A program made the translations under genes and the position numbers. From the NCBI GenBank assembly GCA_016187025.1, contig JACPKM010000001.1, positions 248,001-312,000 of the forward strand: DNA of 64,000 bases, given 5' to 3'. This stretch comes from Candidatus Daviesbacteria bacterium (lineage in GTDB: Bacteria > Patescibacteria > Microgenomatia > Daviesbacterales > UBA10151). The notes beneath the pieces are model-generated. The model searched no databases, was not told the DNA's origin, and was given only the letters and a program-made list of their open reading frames with translations. This document shows, piece after piece, positions 44,759 through 54,300 of the stretch. Each line of letters starts with the position of its first letter. The stretch's first letter is position 1.

Positions 44759-46615
44759 ATGACCTCTAAAGAACTAAGAGCAAAATATTTAAATTTTTTT
44801 AAAACTCGGAACCATAAAGTTATTGATCCAGCTCCACTTGTTTTAGAAAAAGATCCTACCACTCTTTTTACTTCATCCGGTATGCAGCCGCTTATTCCTT
44901 ACTTGATGGGTAAAAAACACCCAAAAGGTAAAAGACTGGTGGATTCTCAACCTTCCTTTAGGGCAGAAGATATGGATGAGGTTGGGGATAATCGTCATAC
45001 TACTATGTTTGAGATGTTGGGTAACTGGTCTTTAGGGGACTATTTTAAAAAAGAGCAGCTTAAATGGTTTTGGATGTTTTTGACTGAGGAGCTAAGGTTT
45101 GACACTGCTAAATTATATGTTTCTGTTTTTGAGGGGAATGAGTTTGTGGAAAAAGATGAAGAGACTTTAAGCATATGGAAAAGTTTGGGGGTTGTAGAAG
45201 ATCATATATATTTTTACGGAGTTGAAAAAAACTGGTGGTCCCGTTCAGGTACACCAGACCAGATGCCTGTTGGTGAGATTGGCGGGCCAGATTCTGAAGT
45301 GTTTTATGATTTTGGTACCCCACATAATTCACGGTTTGGTGATAAATGTCATCCTAATTGTGATTGCGGAAGGTTTTCTGAAATTGGAAATTCTGTTTTT
45401 ATCCAGTATAAAAAAGTAGGTGACGGGCAATTTGAAAAATTACCTCAACAAAATGTTGATTTTGGAGGGGGCTTGGAAAGACTTGTTGGAGCTACTTTCA
45501 ATACCCCAGATGTTTTTCAAACGGACTTGTTCATTCCTATTATTGAAAGACTGGAGGAGCAAACTGGCAAAAAATACCAAAAAGATGATAACTTTACAAA
45601 TATTTTTAGAATTGCTTCAGATCATATAAAAGCTGCAACATTTTTAATAAAGAGTGGGATTTTACCTTCAAATAAATTGCAAGGTTATGTTTTAAGGAGG
45701 CTGTTAAGAAGAACTGCAGTCAAGCTTACCCAAGTTGGTTTTGACCCAGTATTAATACTGCCAAAACTTGTTGATCCAGCAATTGATATATATCAAGGCA
45801 CTGATTATTTTAAAACAGGGGATTGGGACTCAATTCGCCAAGTTATTGAAGATGAGCTTAAAAAATTCCAGCAAACTCTAAAAAAGGGATTAAAAGAAGT
45901 AGAGAAATTGCAAGAGATTAATGGAAAAATAGCTTTTGATCTTTATCAAACTTATGGATTTCCTTGGGAATTAACAGAGGAGTTGTTTGACAAAAAAGGA
46001 CAAAATATAGACAAAATCCAGTTTGAAGAGGAGTTTGAAAAACACCGTGAGCTATCAAGAACAGCATCAGCTGGTACTTTCAAAGGGGGTTTGGCAGGGC
46101 ATTCTGAGGCAGAGATTAAATACCATACAGCTACTCATCTTCTACACCAGGCTTTAAGAGATATATTGGGTCCAAAGGTTTTTCAAAATGGCTCTAATAT
46201 CAACCAGGAAAGATTGAGATTTGATTTTTCATTTGATAGAAAAATGACTGATGAGGAAATAAAGCAAGTGGAGGATTTAATAAACCAAAAAATAAAAGAA
46301 GATCTTAGGGTTGATCATAAAACTGTCCCTATAGAAGATGCAAGAAAACTAGGTGCCATAGGGCTATTTGATGAAAAGTATGGCAAAGATGTCAGTATTT
46401 ATGCTGTTGGTCCAAATTATCATCTAGATCCTGGGGCAAAAGATCAAAGAGATAGAGGAGGTTATTATTCACTTGAGTTTTGCGGTGGACCACATGTTGC
46501 TCATACTGGTGAGATAGGTGGGGTTAAAATTACTAAAGAAGAAGCAATTTCTCAAGGGATAAGAAGGATAAGGGCAGAATTGATTAGTGTAGAACAGACA
46601 CGGATGTTGTGTTAA
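44759..46615 (+). CDS. alaS: Alanine-tRNA ligase, short form
   Basis: 618 residues versus about 875 in E. coli. The class II catalytic core is complete ('FTSSGMQPLIPYL', 'HTTMFEMLGNWSLGDYFK', 'GGGLERLVG'), as is the editing domain with the H-x3-H motif in 'YHTATHLLHQAL' and 'CGGPHVAHTGEIG'. The protein ends right after the editing domain, so the oligomerisation helices and the C-Ala (DHHA1) domain are missing. It charges tRNA-Ala and should still clear Ser-tRNA-Ala. A weak hairpin follows. Confidence 0.95.
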   Translation: MTSKELRAKYLNFFKTRNHKVIDPAPLVLEKDPTTLFTSSGMQPLIPYLMGKKHPKGKRLVDSQPSFRAEDMDEVGDNRHTTMFEMLGNWSLGDYFKKEQLKWFWMFLTEELRFDTAKLYVSVFEGNEFVEKDEETLSIWKSLGVVEDHIYFYGVEKNWWSRSGTPDQMPVGEIGGPDSEVFYDFGTPHNSRFGDKCHPNCDCGRFSEIGNSVFIQYKKVGDGQFEKLPQQNVDFGGGLERLVGATFNTPDVFQTDLFIPIIERLEEQTGKKYQKDDNFTNIFRIASDHIKAATFLIKSGILPSNKLQGYVLRRLLRRTAVKLTQVGFDPVLILPKLVDPAIDIYQGTDYFKTGDWDSIRQVIEDELKKFQQTLKKGLKEVEKLQEINGKIAFDLYQTYGFPWELTEELFDKKGQNIDKIQFEEEFEKHRELSRTASAGTFKGGLAGHSEAEIKYHTATHLLHQALRDILGPKVFQNGSNINQERLRFDFSFDRKMTDEEIKQVEDLINQKIKEDLRVDHKTVPIEDARKLGAIGLFDEKYGKDVSIYAVGPNYHLDPGAKDQRDRGGYYSLEFCGGPHVAHTGEIGGVKITKEEAISQGIRRIRAELISVEQTRMLC

Positions 46616-46626
46616 GATTACTTTGA

Positions 46627-46648
46627 CACCTAAAAACTTAGGTGAATT
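46627..46648 (+). terminator. Weak hairpin after alaS
   Basis: CACCTAA-AAAC-TTAGGTG (7-bp stem), then AATTTT. It partly overlaps AGGTGA, the likely ribosome site of the next gene, so pairing could also gate its translation. Confidence 0.4.
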
Positions 46649-46653
46649 TTGAT

Positions 46654-48909
46654 ATGAGTTTACTAAGTAACCTCTCTGCCCGGTTAGGCTTAGGGAAAAA
46701 AGAGGAACATCCAGAATACTATTTTGCTATAAACATTGGACCCCAAAGTTTAACAGCAGCTTTATGGGCGATAGAACATAACCAACTTAAGGTAATTAAC
46801 ACCTCATCTTTCGAGTACTCATCAATGGAGGAAATAATTTCTGTTGTTGATAAACTTCTAGGAGAGTTACTAAGCAATGATTACCCAGAACCTCAAAAGG
46901 TTTTATTTGGAGTTCCAGACTCTTGGTTGCAAGATGAAGATTTACAGGAATCATATATGAAGTTTTTGAGAAGACTGGTAAAAGAGCTAGAGTTAACTCC
47001 AATGGCTTATGTAGCATCATCACATGCCCTTTCCCATTTCCTAGAAAAACAAACTGGTACTCCGACAACAGCAATCTTAGTAGGCTTGGATGAAAAATAC
47101 GTTACAGTTACTGTAGTTAGAGCTGGAAAGCTTGATACTAGCAAAGTGTCACAAAGAGGCAACAATTTAGGAGAAGATATTGAAAAGCTGTTACTGAGCT
47201 TTACTGCAATAGAAGTTTTACCTTCAAAAATAATCCTTTATGGAAATGATCATCTAGGTTTAGATAAGCATAAAAATCAACTACTTGAGTATTCTTGGAT
47301 GTCGAAATTGTCTTTCTTGCACGTTCCTAAAATCGAGTCTCTAGGTGAAAATGTTGAGATAGATTCAGTGGCGTTTGCTGGAGCAGTTGAACTCAATCCG
47401 GCAGTAGAGTTTAAAAAATTACATGCAAAAGAAGATAAAGATTTTAAACCAATGAGCGAAGAAGAAATAATTGAGCAAGTTGAAGAAGTAGAAGAAGAAA
47501 AAAAAGGTGAAGTTAGCAAGGAGTTAAAAGATATAGAAGAGGATAGCAAGTATGAAGCGGCAGAAAAAGAAGTAAATATCAATAAAGTTTCAGCAGAAGA
47601 ATTAGGGTTTGTCACAGGCGATATAAGAGAGACTAATTTAGTTGTACCTGAGGCTGAAGATTTTGAAAAAGATATGATTACTACCCCTCCTGCCTATGAT
47701 ATTTCTACCAAAAAAGCTGCAGGTTTGGGAAAAAAGCTCAAATTTATACAGTTTTTAAGCATTAAAGACTATATAAAAGGAAGAGGAATCTATCTTTCTA
47801 TAGTTATTTCGGTTTTTCTTTTATTGCTGGGTGGGTACCTATTTTTATTAAAGTCTGATGTCAAAGTTTTTGTCGAACCACAAATACTAGAAAAAGATGC
47901 TCAAATAGTTGCAGATCCGGCTATTAAAGAAGTAAATGAAGCAGACAATAAAATTCCAGGACAATCAGTCGATATTAGGATAAATGGTACTGGTAAAGGA
48001 GCTGCTACTGGAACTAAACAGGTTGGAGATCCTGCTAAGGGAACTGTTGTTGTTTACAACAAAACTTTTGAGCCTAAAAGTTTTAGCAAGGGAACTACCT
48101 TAACAGCAGCAAATGGGTTTAAATACACACTTGATGTCAATGTAAATATTGCTTCTCAATCTGCAAGCGATAGTGGAATTTCCTTTGGTAAAGCGAATGC
48201 CGAAGTAACAGCAGCAAATATTGGGGCAGATGGTAATCTGCCTTCTGGAAGCGATTTAAACTTTACTAATTTTTCTTCTTCACAGGTTGGGGTTAAAGCA
48301 GAAGGTAATTTTTCAGGGGGAACAAGTAAAGAGGTTACAGTTGTTTCGGATGCTGACCAAAAGAAATTACTGGCCCAGGTTGCATCAGACTTAAAAGGGC
48401 AAGCCAAAGCAAAGTTACAAGAAAAATATCCCGATAAGAAGATTTTAGAGGAAGCATTGCAAGAAGAGATAGTTAAAAAAACATTTAGTAAAAATATCAA
48501 TGATCAAGCAAGTGAGCTGTCTTTGGATTTAACAGTCAACTTTAAAGGAACAGCTTTTGAAGATAAGGATTTAAAGCAGCTGGTGTCAAAGCTTGTTTCA
48601 GTTAATGTTCCAGAAGGCTTTGAGCTAAACTTAGCAGAAACCGAAACCTTAGCTGATGTATCAAAATTAGAAAAAGATGGAAGACTGGTATTTTTGGCAA
48701 GGTTTAAGGCAAAGCTTATTCCCAAGGTAGATATTTCAGAAATTAAAAAACTAATAAGAGGTAAGACTCCTTTGCAGGTGGAAGAGATTCTAAAAAGAAA
48801 TGAACATATCTTAGGAACAGAGATAAAGCTTATCCCCTCCTTGCCGTCAGTACTTCAGAGACTGCCAATATTTGATAAAAACATTAGGGTAGAGGTAGGC
48901 CTTAAATGA
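46654..48909 (+). CDS. Actin-like ATPase domain fused through a membrane helix to a baseplate-J-like domain
   Basis: 751 residues from ATG 46654 (AGGTGA 8 nt upstream; a GTG at 46642 is possible). Residues about 20-255 look like a PilM/FtsA actin-like fold ('YYFAINIGPQSLTAALWAI', 'KVLFGVPDSWL', 'AILVGLDEKYVTVTVVRAG'). A long acidic coiled region (about 265-330) leads to a membrane helix (about 377-400). The external part carries a baseplate J/gp47-like beta domain ('GTGKGAATGTKQVGDPAKGT', 'AEVTAANIGADGNLPSGSDL'). It could couple a cytoplasmic filament to a surface assembly. The sortase gene overlaps its last 4 nt. Confidence 0.6.
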   Translation: MSLLSNLSARLGLGKKEEHPEYYFAINIGPQSLTAALWAIEHNQLKVINTSSFEYSSMEEIISVVDKLLGELLSNDYPEPQKVLFGVPDSWLQDEDLQESYMKFLRRLVKELELTPMAYVASSHALSHFLEKQTGTPTTAILVGLDEKYVTVTVVRAGKLDTSKVSQRGNNLGEDIEKLLLSFTAIEVLPSKIILYGNDHLGLDKHKNQLLEYSWMSKLSFLHVPKIESLGENVEIDSVAFAGAVELNPAVEFKKLHAKEDKDFKPMSEEEIIEQVEEVEEEKKGEVSKELKDIEEDSKYEAAEKEVNINKVSAEELGFVTGDIRETNLVVPEAEDFEKDMITTPPAYDISTKKAAGLGKKLKFIQFLSIKDYIKGRGIYLSIVISVFLLLLGGYLFLLKSDVKVFVEPQILEKDAQIVADPAIKEVNEADNKIPGQSVDIRINGTGKGAATGTKQVGDPAKGTVVVYNKTFEPKSFSKGTTLTAANGFKYTLDVNVNIASQSASDSGISFGKANAEVTAANIGADGNLPSGSDLNFTNFSSSQVGVKAEGNFSGGTSKEVTVVSDADQKKLLAQVASDLKGQAKAKLQEKYPDKKILEEALQEEIVKKTFSKNINDQASELSLDLTVNFKGTAFEDKDLKQLVSKLVSVNVPEGFELNLAETETLADVSKLEKDGRLVFLARFKAKLIPKVDISEIKKLIRGKTPLQVEEILKRNEHILGTEIKLIPSLPSVLQRLPIFDKNIRVEVGLK

Positions 48910-49556
48910 TTGCTTATGGCAAATCCCTTTCCTTAGTCCTTTTATTTCTGGGGGTTTTTGCAATAAGCCAGGTAGTATTTCCTTGGGTAAGTTTTAAGTT
49001 ATGGGAGTTTAGAGGACAATATGAGGGCAATACTTATTTAACTAGTCCTCAGTTAACGAAAAACCAGGAAATACTTGGAGTCTCAATTAAAAACAAAGCT
49101 AATTTTTCACAAATTGTATCATCTGCTACCAGAGTTAAACCGGCTTCTTATACACGCTTTAGCTTGATAATTCCCAGCATAAAATTAGATAATGAGACAG
49201 TTTATGTGGATACAAACGATCTTTCCCATGGTTTAGTGCATTTACCAGGATCTGCTCTTCCGGGTGAAAAAGGAAATGTATTTGTCTCTGGTCACTCTGC
49301 CCTACCTTCATATATTGGTCCTAAGGCAAAAGCGTTATTTGCAAACCTGCCGAAAGTTAAAAAAGGAGAAAAAATAATCATAGAAACAGAAGGGGTAATA
49401 TATAACTATCTGGTTGATTCTATAAAAGTTATTGACCCAAAGGACCTATCCGTTATTACCCCTCCTGACACTCAGGGTAGATTTATTACTTTAATGACTT
49501 GCGTACCTCCTGGATTTAATACAAAACGCTTGATAGTTGTTGGTAAAATGATCTGA
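48906..49556 (+). CDS. Sortase family transpeptidase
   Basis: 216 residues. N-terminal signal/anchor helix, then the sortase barrel: 'FSLIIPSIKLDNETVYVD', catalytic His in 'VFVSGHSALPS', Cys in 'FITLMTCVPPG' (TLxTC motif) and Arg in 'TKRLIVVGKM'. It resembles class D/E-like sortases that cleave at sorting motifs and join proteins to the wall or to each other. No obvious LPxTG substrate was seen in the window. Overlaps the actin/baseplate-J gene by 4 nt, hinting that they act together. Confidence 0.85.
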   Translation: MIAYGKSLSLVLLFLGVFAISQVVFPWVSFKLWEFRGQYEGNTYLTSPQLTKNQEILGVSIKNKANFSQIVSSATRVKPASYTRFSLIIPSIKLDNETVYVDTNDLSHGLVHLPGSALPGEKGNVFVSGHSALPSYIGPKAKALFANLPKVKKGEKIIIETEGVIYNYLVDSIKVIDPKDLSVITPPDTQGRFITLMTCVPPGFNTKRLIVVGKMI

Positions 49557-49951
49557 TGCACTATTTAGGAGTTGATTTTGGTTTAAGAAAAATAGGTCTT
49601 GCAGTATCAGACGGAGAGATTGCATCCCCTTGGAAGATTATTGAAGCAAAAAGTTTAGATTCTGCTGTGGAACAGTTGTACTCCCTGATTGTGCAAGAGG
49701 GGTTTGGTGAGGTAGTTGTTGGTATACCCGAAAGTGGAAAAATTGTTGGTGTTATAAAAAGGGTTATTAACAAATTAAAAAAAAGAGGGGTAAAAATAGA
49801 GCAAGTTGATGAGACCCTTTCTTCAAAATTAGGGCAGCGGAAAATGATAGAGTTAAATCTTTCCAAAAAAAAGAGAAGGTATAATGATGCTTTTGCGGCA
49901 GCAGAGATATTGCAAAGTTTTTTAGATCAAAAAATAAAGGATGAAATGTAA
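49556..49951 (+). CDS. ruvX: RuvX/YqgF Holliday junction resolvase or pre-16S rRNA nuclease
   Basis: 131 residues, standard length. RNase H-like fold: 'LGVDFGLRKIGLAVSDG' with D7, 'VVVGIPESG', 'QVDETLSSKLGQRKM' and the final Asp in 'RRYNDAFAAAEIL'. In E. coli it trims the 5' end of 16S rRNA. Overlaps sortase by one base and is 3 nt from mltG. Confidence 0.9.
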   Translation: MHYLGVDFGLRKIGLAVSDGEIASPWKIIEAKSLDSAVEQLYSLIVQEGFGEVVVGIPESGKIVGVIKRVINKLKKRGVKIEQVDETLSSKLGQRKMIELNLSKKKRRYNDAFAAAEILQSFLDQKIKDEM

Positions 49952-49954
49952 TAA

Positions 49955-50911
49955 ATGAGAAAATTACTATCTATTTTTTTAATTGTATCTTTTTTGGGAG
50001 TAGTTGTATGGGGTTGGTGGAATAATCAGTTATCTGCCCCGTCTTTTAGAAAAGAAACAAAAAAAATAGTTATTCCAAAAGGTACTGGGCTTAGTACTGT
50101 CTCTTCACAACTAAAAAAAGAGAATTTAATTAAATCTGAGCTAGCTTTTAAGCTTTTTGCCAGACAAAAAGGTTTGGCTGACAAACTGCAAACTGGAACA
50201 TTTGAGCTTTCTTCTTCCATGAGTGCAGAAGAGGTTTTAAAAACCTTAACGTCTAATCCGAAAGAGGTTTGGGTAACTTTTCTGGAAGGATGGCGGGTAG
50301 AGGAGATGGCACAAAAACTTGGAGAGCAGTTAGGGATAAAAAAGGAGGATTTTTTAGAATATGCAAAAGAAGGTTATATGTTTCCTGATACGTATTTGTT
50401 TCCAGATGAGGTAACAGCTGCCAGGGTTGCGGATATCATGAAGGATAATTTTAAGAATAAATATTCGGCTGAGCTGAGGAGTAAAATTAAATCTCAAGGT
50501 TTAACAGAGCAAGAGGGTGTGGTTTTGGCATCAATTGTAGAAAGAGAGGCAAGGTCCGATATTGCAAGAACTGAAGTTGCCGGAATTTTGCTGAAAAGAC
50601 TCAAGATTAATATGGGTCTTAATGCTGATGCTACTATCCAATATGCTCTTGGATACCAACCAAAAGAAAGGAGTTGGTGGAAGCGAAACCTAACTTATGA
50701 TGATTTAAAAATAGACTCTGTCTATAACACCTATATTCATGCTGGTTTACCCCCAACTCCAATTTGCAACCCTTCTCTTTCATCACTAAAAGCTGTTGCT
50801 AATGCAAACTCCTCTACGCCTTATCTTTATTACTTGCATGATTCCAAAGGAAACTCGTATTATGCAAAAACTTTGGAAGGTCATAACCAAAACATAGCCA
50901 ATCATCCATGA
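49955..50911 (+). CDS. mltG: Endolytic murein transglycosylase MltG
   Basis: 318 residues. One N-terminal membrane helix, a LysM-like subdomain ('IVIPKGTGLSTVSSQLKKENL', 'GTFELSSSMSAEEVLKTL' anchors) and the catalytic YceG domain with the essential Glu in 'VVLASIVEREARS' and the C-terminal 'YNTYIHAGLPPTPICNPSLSS' block. It cuts nascent glycan strands to set their length. The ruvX-mltG neighbourhood is common in bacteria. Overlaps the DUF1653 gene by 4 nt (ATGA). Confidence 0.93.
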   Translation: MRKLLSIFLIVSFLGVVVWGWWNNQLSAPSFRKETKKIVIPKGTGLSTVSSQLKKENLIKSELAFKLFARQKGLADKLQTGTFELSSSMSAEEVLKTLTSNPKEVWVTFLEGWRVEEMAQKLGEQLGIKKEDFLEYAKEGYMFPDTYLFPDEVTAARVADIMKDNFKNKYSAELRSKIKSQGLTEQEGVVLASIVEREARSDIARTEVAGILLKRLKINMGLNADATIQYALGYQPKERSWWKRNLTYDDLKIDSVYNTYIHAGLPPTPICNPSLSSLKAVANANSSTPYLYYLHDSKGNSYYAKTLEGHNQNIANHP

Positions 50912-51156
50912 AAAAAGTAAAACTTGGTGTATATCGTCATTATAAGGGTAATTACTATCTTGTTCTTGGGGTTGCCCAGCATAGCGAAGATTTAACACAA
51001 GAATTTGTGGTATATAAACCTTTATATAAAAGTTTGGTAGTGACAGATTTATGTATTAGACCTAAAGATATGTTTTTAGAAAAAGTACAGCTAGGAAAAA
51101 AGCTTGTTCCCAGATTTAAATTTCAGAGCGTAAGCTCGCATACTGAAAGTCCTTGA
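50908..51156 (+). CDS. DUF1653 family protein
   Basis: 82 residues, a compact beta-rich domain. 'GVYRHYKGNYYLVLGVAQHSED', 'VVYKPLY' and 'LCIRPKDMFLEKVQ' match the DUF1653 pattern (Y-RHYKGxxY, VxYxxLY, W/lxRPxxMFxE). Function unknown. Its last codons contain the -35 region of the rpoB promoter. Confidence 0.8.
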   Translation: MKKVKLGVYRHYKGNYYLVLGVAQHSEDLTQEFVVYKPLYKSLVVTDLCIRPKDMFLEKVQLGKKLVPRFKFQSVSSHTESP

Positions 51157-51181
51157 CACAGTAAGTAACCTATGGTAAAGT
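51153..51181 (+). promoter_or_regulatory. rpoB-rpoC promoter
   Basis: TTGACA (51153-51158), 17 nt, TAAAGT (51176-51181). It leaves a leader of about 155 nt before the rpoB ATG at 51345, one of the few long leaders in the window. Confidence 0.6.
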
Positions 51182-51214
51182 AACCTCAACTGAATACGAA
51201 ATAGGAGGGCGTAC

Positions 51215-51364
51215 GTGTACGTATGCTTATCTTCGTTGATGCAAACGAAGACAGCTTGCCTGATTTTCGTTGACCCAGCTAAAATTAAATTCGTAATAGG
51301 CTTAAGCGAAGCACTAATCTGTCCCAAAATTAGGCCATCTACTGATGTCAATAGCAGCGGATAA
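51215..51364 (+). CDS. Candidate leader ORF of rpoB
   Basis: A GTG 6 nt after a strong AGGAGGG (51203-51209) opens a 49-codon frame ('MYVCLSSLMQTKTACLIFV' start) that overlaps the rpoB ATG and stops at 51364. No good ribosome site precedes rpoB itself. Inside the leader, TCTTCGTT-GATGCA-AACGAAGA (51230-51251) forms a hairpin. A shorter ATG frame (51223-51273, 16 codons) is an alternative. Translation is unproven. Confidence 0.35.
   Translation: MYVCLSSLMQTKTACLIFVDPAKIKFVIGLSEALICPKIRPSTDVNSSG
51230..51251 (+). promoter_or_regulatory. Hairpin in the rpoB leader
   Basis: Perfect 8-bp stem TCTTCGTT/AACGAAGA with a 6-nt loop. The stem sequence TTCGTTGA recurs at 51267-51274, so an alternative pairing partner exists. 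Confidence 0.45.
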
Positions 51365-54300
51365 TATAGCAATCGCACCAAGAAAATATTGGACCAAAAC
51401 TACGGCACCTACGCCGGATATTAATCTAATAAAACTACAGCTTGATTCTTATTCATGGTTTTTACATCAAGGAATTATTGAAGTCCTTAACGAGATTACC
51501 CCTGTTGAGGACTTTACAGGAAAAAATTGGACCCTAGAGTTAGGGTCCATTTCTTTTGGAAAGCCTAACTACACTCCTGAACAAGCTTTAAACAAAGGTG
51601 TTACATTTGATGCTCCATTAAAAGTTGAGACAATTTTAACTAATAAGCAAACTGGCAAAAAATACCAACAAGAGGTATTTATGGGTGACATTCCTCAAAT
51701 GACAGAAAAGGGAACATTTATCATAAATGGAGTAGAAAGAGTGATTATCAATCAGCTGGTTAGATCTCCTGGAGTATTTTTCTCGGCAACAGACGATCCT
51801 ATTACTGGAAGGAGATTGCATTCTGCAGAGATTAGGCCTTATCGGGGTTCCTGGTTGGAGTTTTCTGTTTCCCGAACAAGTGTTTTAACAGCCAAGATCG
51901 ATAGAAGGAGAAAATTTGCTGCTACAACGCTACTAAGAGCACTGGGTTTTTCATCAGACGAGGAGATAATAGCAGTTTTCAAAGATGTAGATACTGCTGA
52001 AACTAAGTTAATAGAAACAACACTGGCAAAGGATCCTACCAAAACTACAGATGAAGCCTTGGTTGAAATTTTCAGAAAGATGCGTCCAGGAGATCCAGTA
52101 GTTTTAGACAATGCCAAAACTATGCTAGACGGAATGTTTTTCAATGAAAGACGCTATAATCTTACCCGAGTCGGTAGATATAAAATCAACAAAAGATTAG
52201 AGCTTGATATCCCCAATACCCCAGAAAGCCTTATTTTGACAAAAGAAGATATTATTACCACCTTAAAATATCTAATTAAGTTGACAAACGGCGAAGGAAA
52301 AGTTGATGATATTGATCATCTAGCAAACAGGCGTGTCAGATGTGCTGGAGAACTGGTTCAGCAAAACGCCTTTAGAATTGGTGTTTTACGCTTAGAAAGA
52401 ATCATCAAAGAGAGAATGAGTTTGGCTGCAGTAGATCAAGAGGTGACCCCAGGCGGGTTAATTAATGCCAAACCTGTTATTGCAGCAGTTAACGAATTTT
52501 TCAGATCCTCTCAGTTATCAAGCATTCTAGATCAGGTTAATCCGCTATCAGAAGTGGATCATTTAAGAAGGTTATCAGTCATGGGAGCAGGGGGAATAAC
52601 AAGAGATAGAGCCAGCTTTTCGGTTCGTGATATTAACCACTCTCAATATGGAAGAATTGATCCTATTAGATCTCCGGAAGGACAAAACATCGGACTTGTG
52701 ACATATTTGGCACTTTATGCCCGTATTAATGAATACGGCTTCTTGGAAACTCCTTATAGGAAAGTAGTTTTAGAAAAAGGTAAGTCCCGTGTTACAAACG
52801 ATATTATTTATTTGTCTGCTGATGATGAGGAAAGATTTCATATTACTGAGGCAGCAGTTGAAGTTGATGAAAAAGGGGTTATTGTTTCTGATCGCGTGCC
52901 GATGAGGTACATGGGTAACTTTTTTGAAGGAGATGCAAAAGATATTGAGTTAATAGATATTTCTCCTCAGCAGATTTTTGGTATTTCTGCCTCAATTATT
53001 CCATTTCTTGCAAACGATGATGCAAATCGCGCTTTGATGGGTACTCAAATGCAGTGTCAAGCGGTACCACTTTTAATCCCCCAAGCTCCAATTGTTGGAA
53101 CTGGGATGGAAAGAGTGGTTGCTGATAATATGGGTAGAGTGGTAAGAGCTCCAGAGGATGGAATTGTAAGTAGCGTTGACGGGAAAAAATTAACCCTTAA
53201 GACCAAAAAAGATGAATATAAATATGAGATTAAAAAGTTTGTTCACTCTCCCCAAGGAACCTGTTACTCACAAAGACCAGTGGTGGCAGTGGGGCAAAAA
53301 ATCAAAAAAGGAGATTTGCTAATTGATGGTGCTGCTACCCAAAACGGAGAATTGGCTTTAGGACAAAATTTAACTATCGCTTACATGAGTTATGAAGGGT
53401 TAGGTTATGAGGATGCTATCGTTATTTCTGATAGATTACTCAGAGAAGACCTTCTTACCTCAATACATATTGAGGAGTATGAGGTAGATGTAGTAGAAAC
53501 AAAACTAGGTCCGGAAGAGCTGACCCGGGATATTCCAAATGTTTCTGAAGAATCTTTGGCCAATCTTGATGATCAGGGTATTATCAGAATTGGTGCAGAG
53601 GTTGGTCCAAATGACATTTTAGTTGGTAAAGTTCAACCTAAAGGTGAAACAGAACTAACAGCAGAGGAAAGACTACTAAGAGCTATATTTGGAGAAAAAG
53701 CAAAAGAAGTAAGAGATACATCATTGCGGGTGCCTCATGGAGAGAGGGGTACAGTAATTGGAATCCAAGTACTTTCTCGCGATGAAGGTGACGAGTTGGA
53801 TACTGGAACTTTAATGAGAATTAAAGTCAAGGTAGCTCAGCTTCGAAAAGTGACTGAAGGTGACAAACTGGCTGGAAGGCATGGAAACAAGGGTGTTATC
53901 TCAAGAATAGTTCCTATTGCTGATATGCCTCATATGGAAGATGGAACACCAGTTGATATTATCATTTCTCCTTTGTCTGTGTTATCGCGTATGAATCTAG
54001 GGCAGTTACTGGAAACTCATTGGGGATTTGTTGGATTCAAACAAGGCTATAAAATTGCTGCTCCAGTTTTCCAAAAGATATCAGAAGAGGCTTTAATGGA
54101 TGAGCTTAAAAAAGCAGGGCTTCCTACAGATGGAAAGATTCAATTAATTGATGGTAGAACTGGAGAAAAATTTGATAACACCGTGGTGGTTGGCAAAAAC
54201 TATATCTTAAAACTTATCCATATGGTCGAGGAAAAGATTCATGCCCGATCAACTGGACCTTACTCACTGGTAACCCAACAGCCATTGGGTGGAAAAGCTC

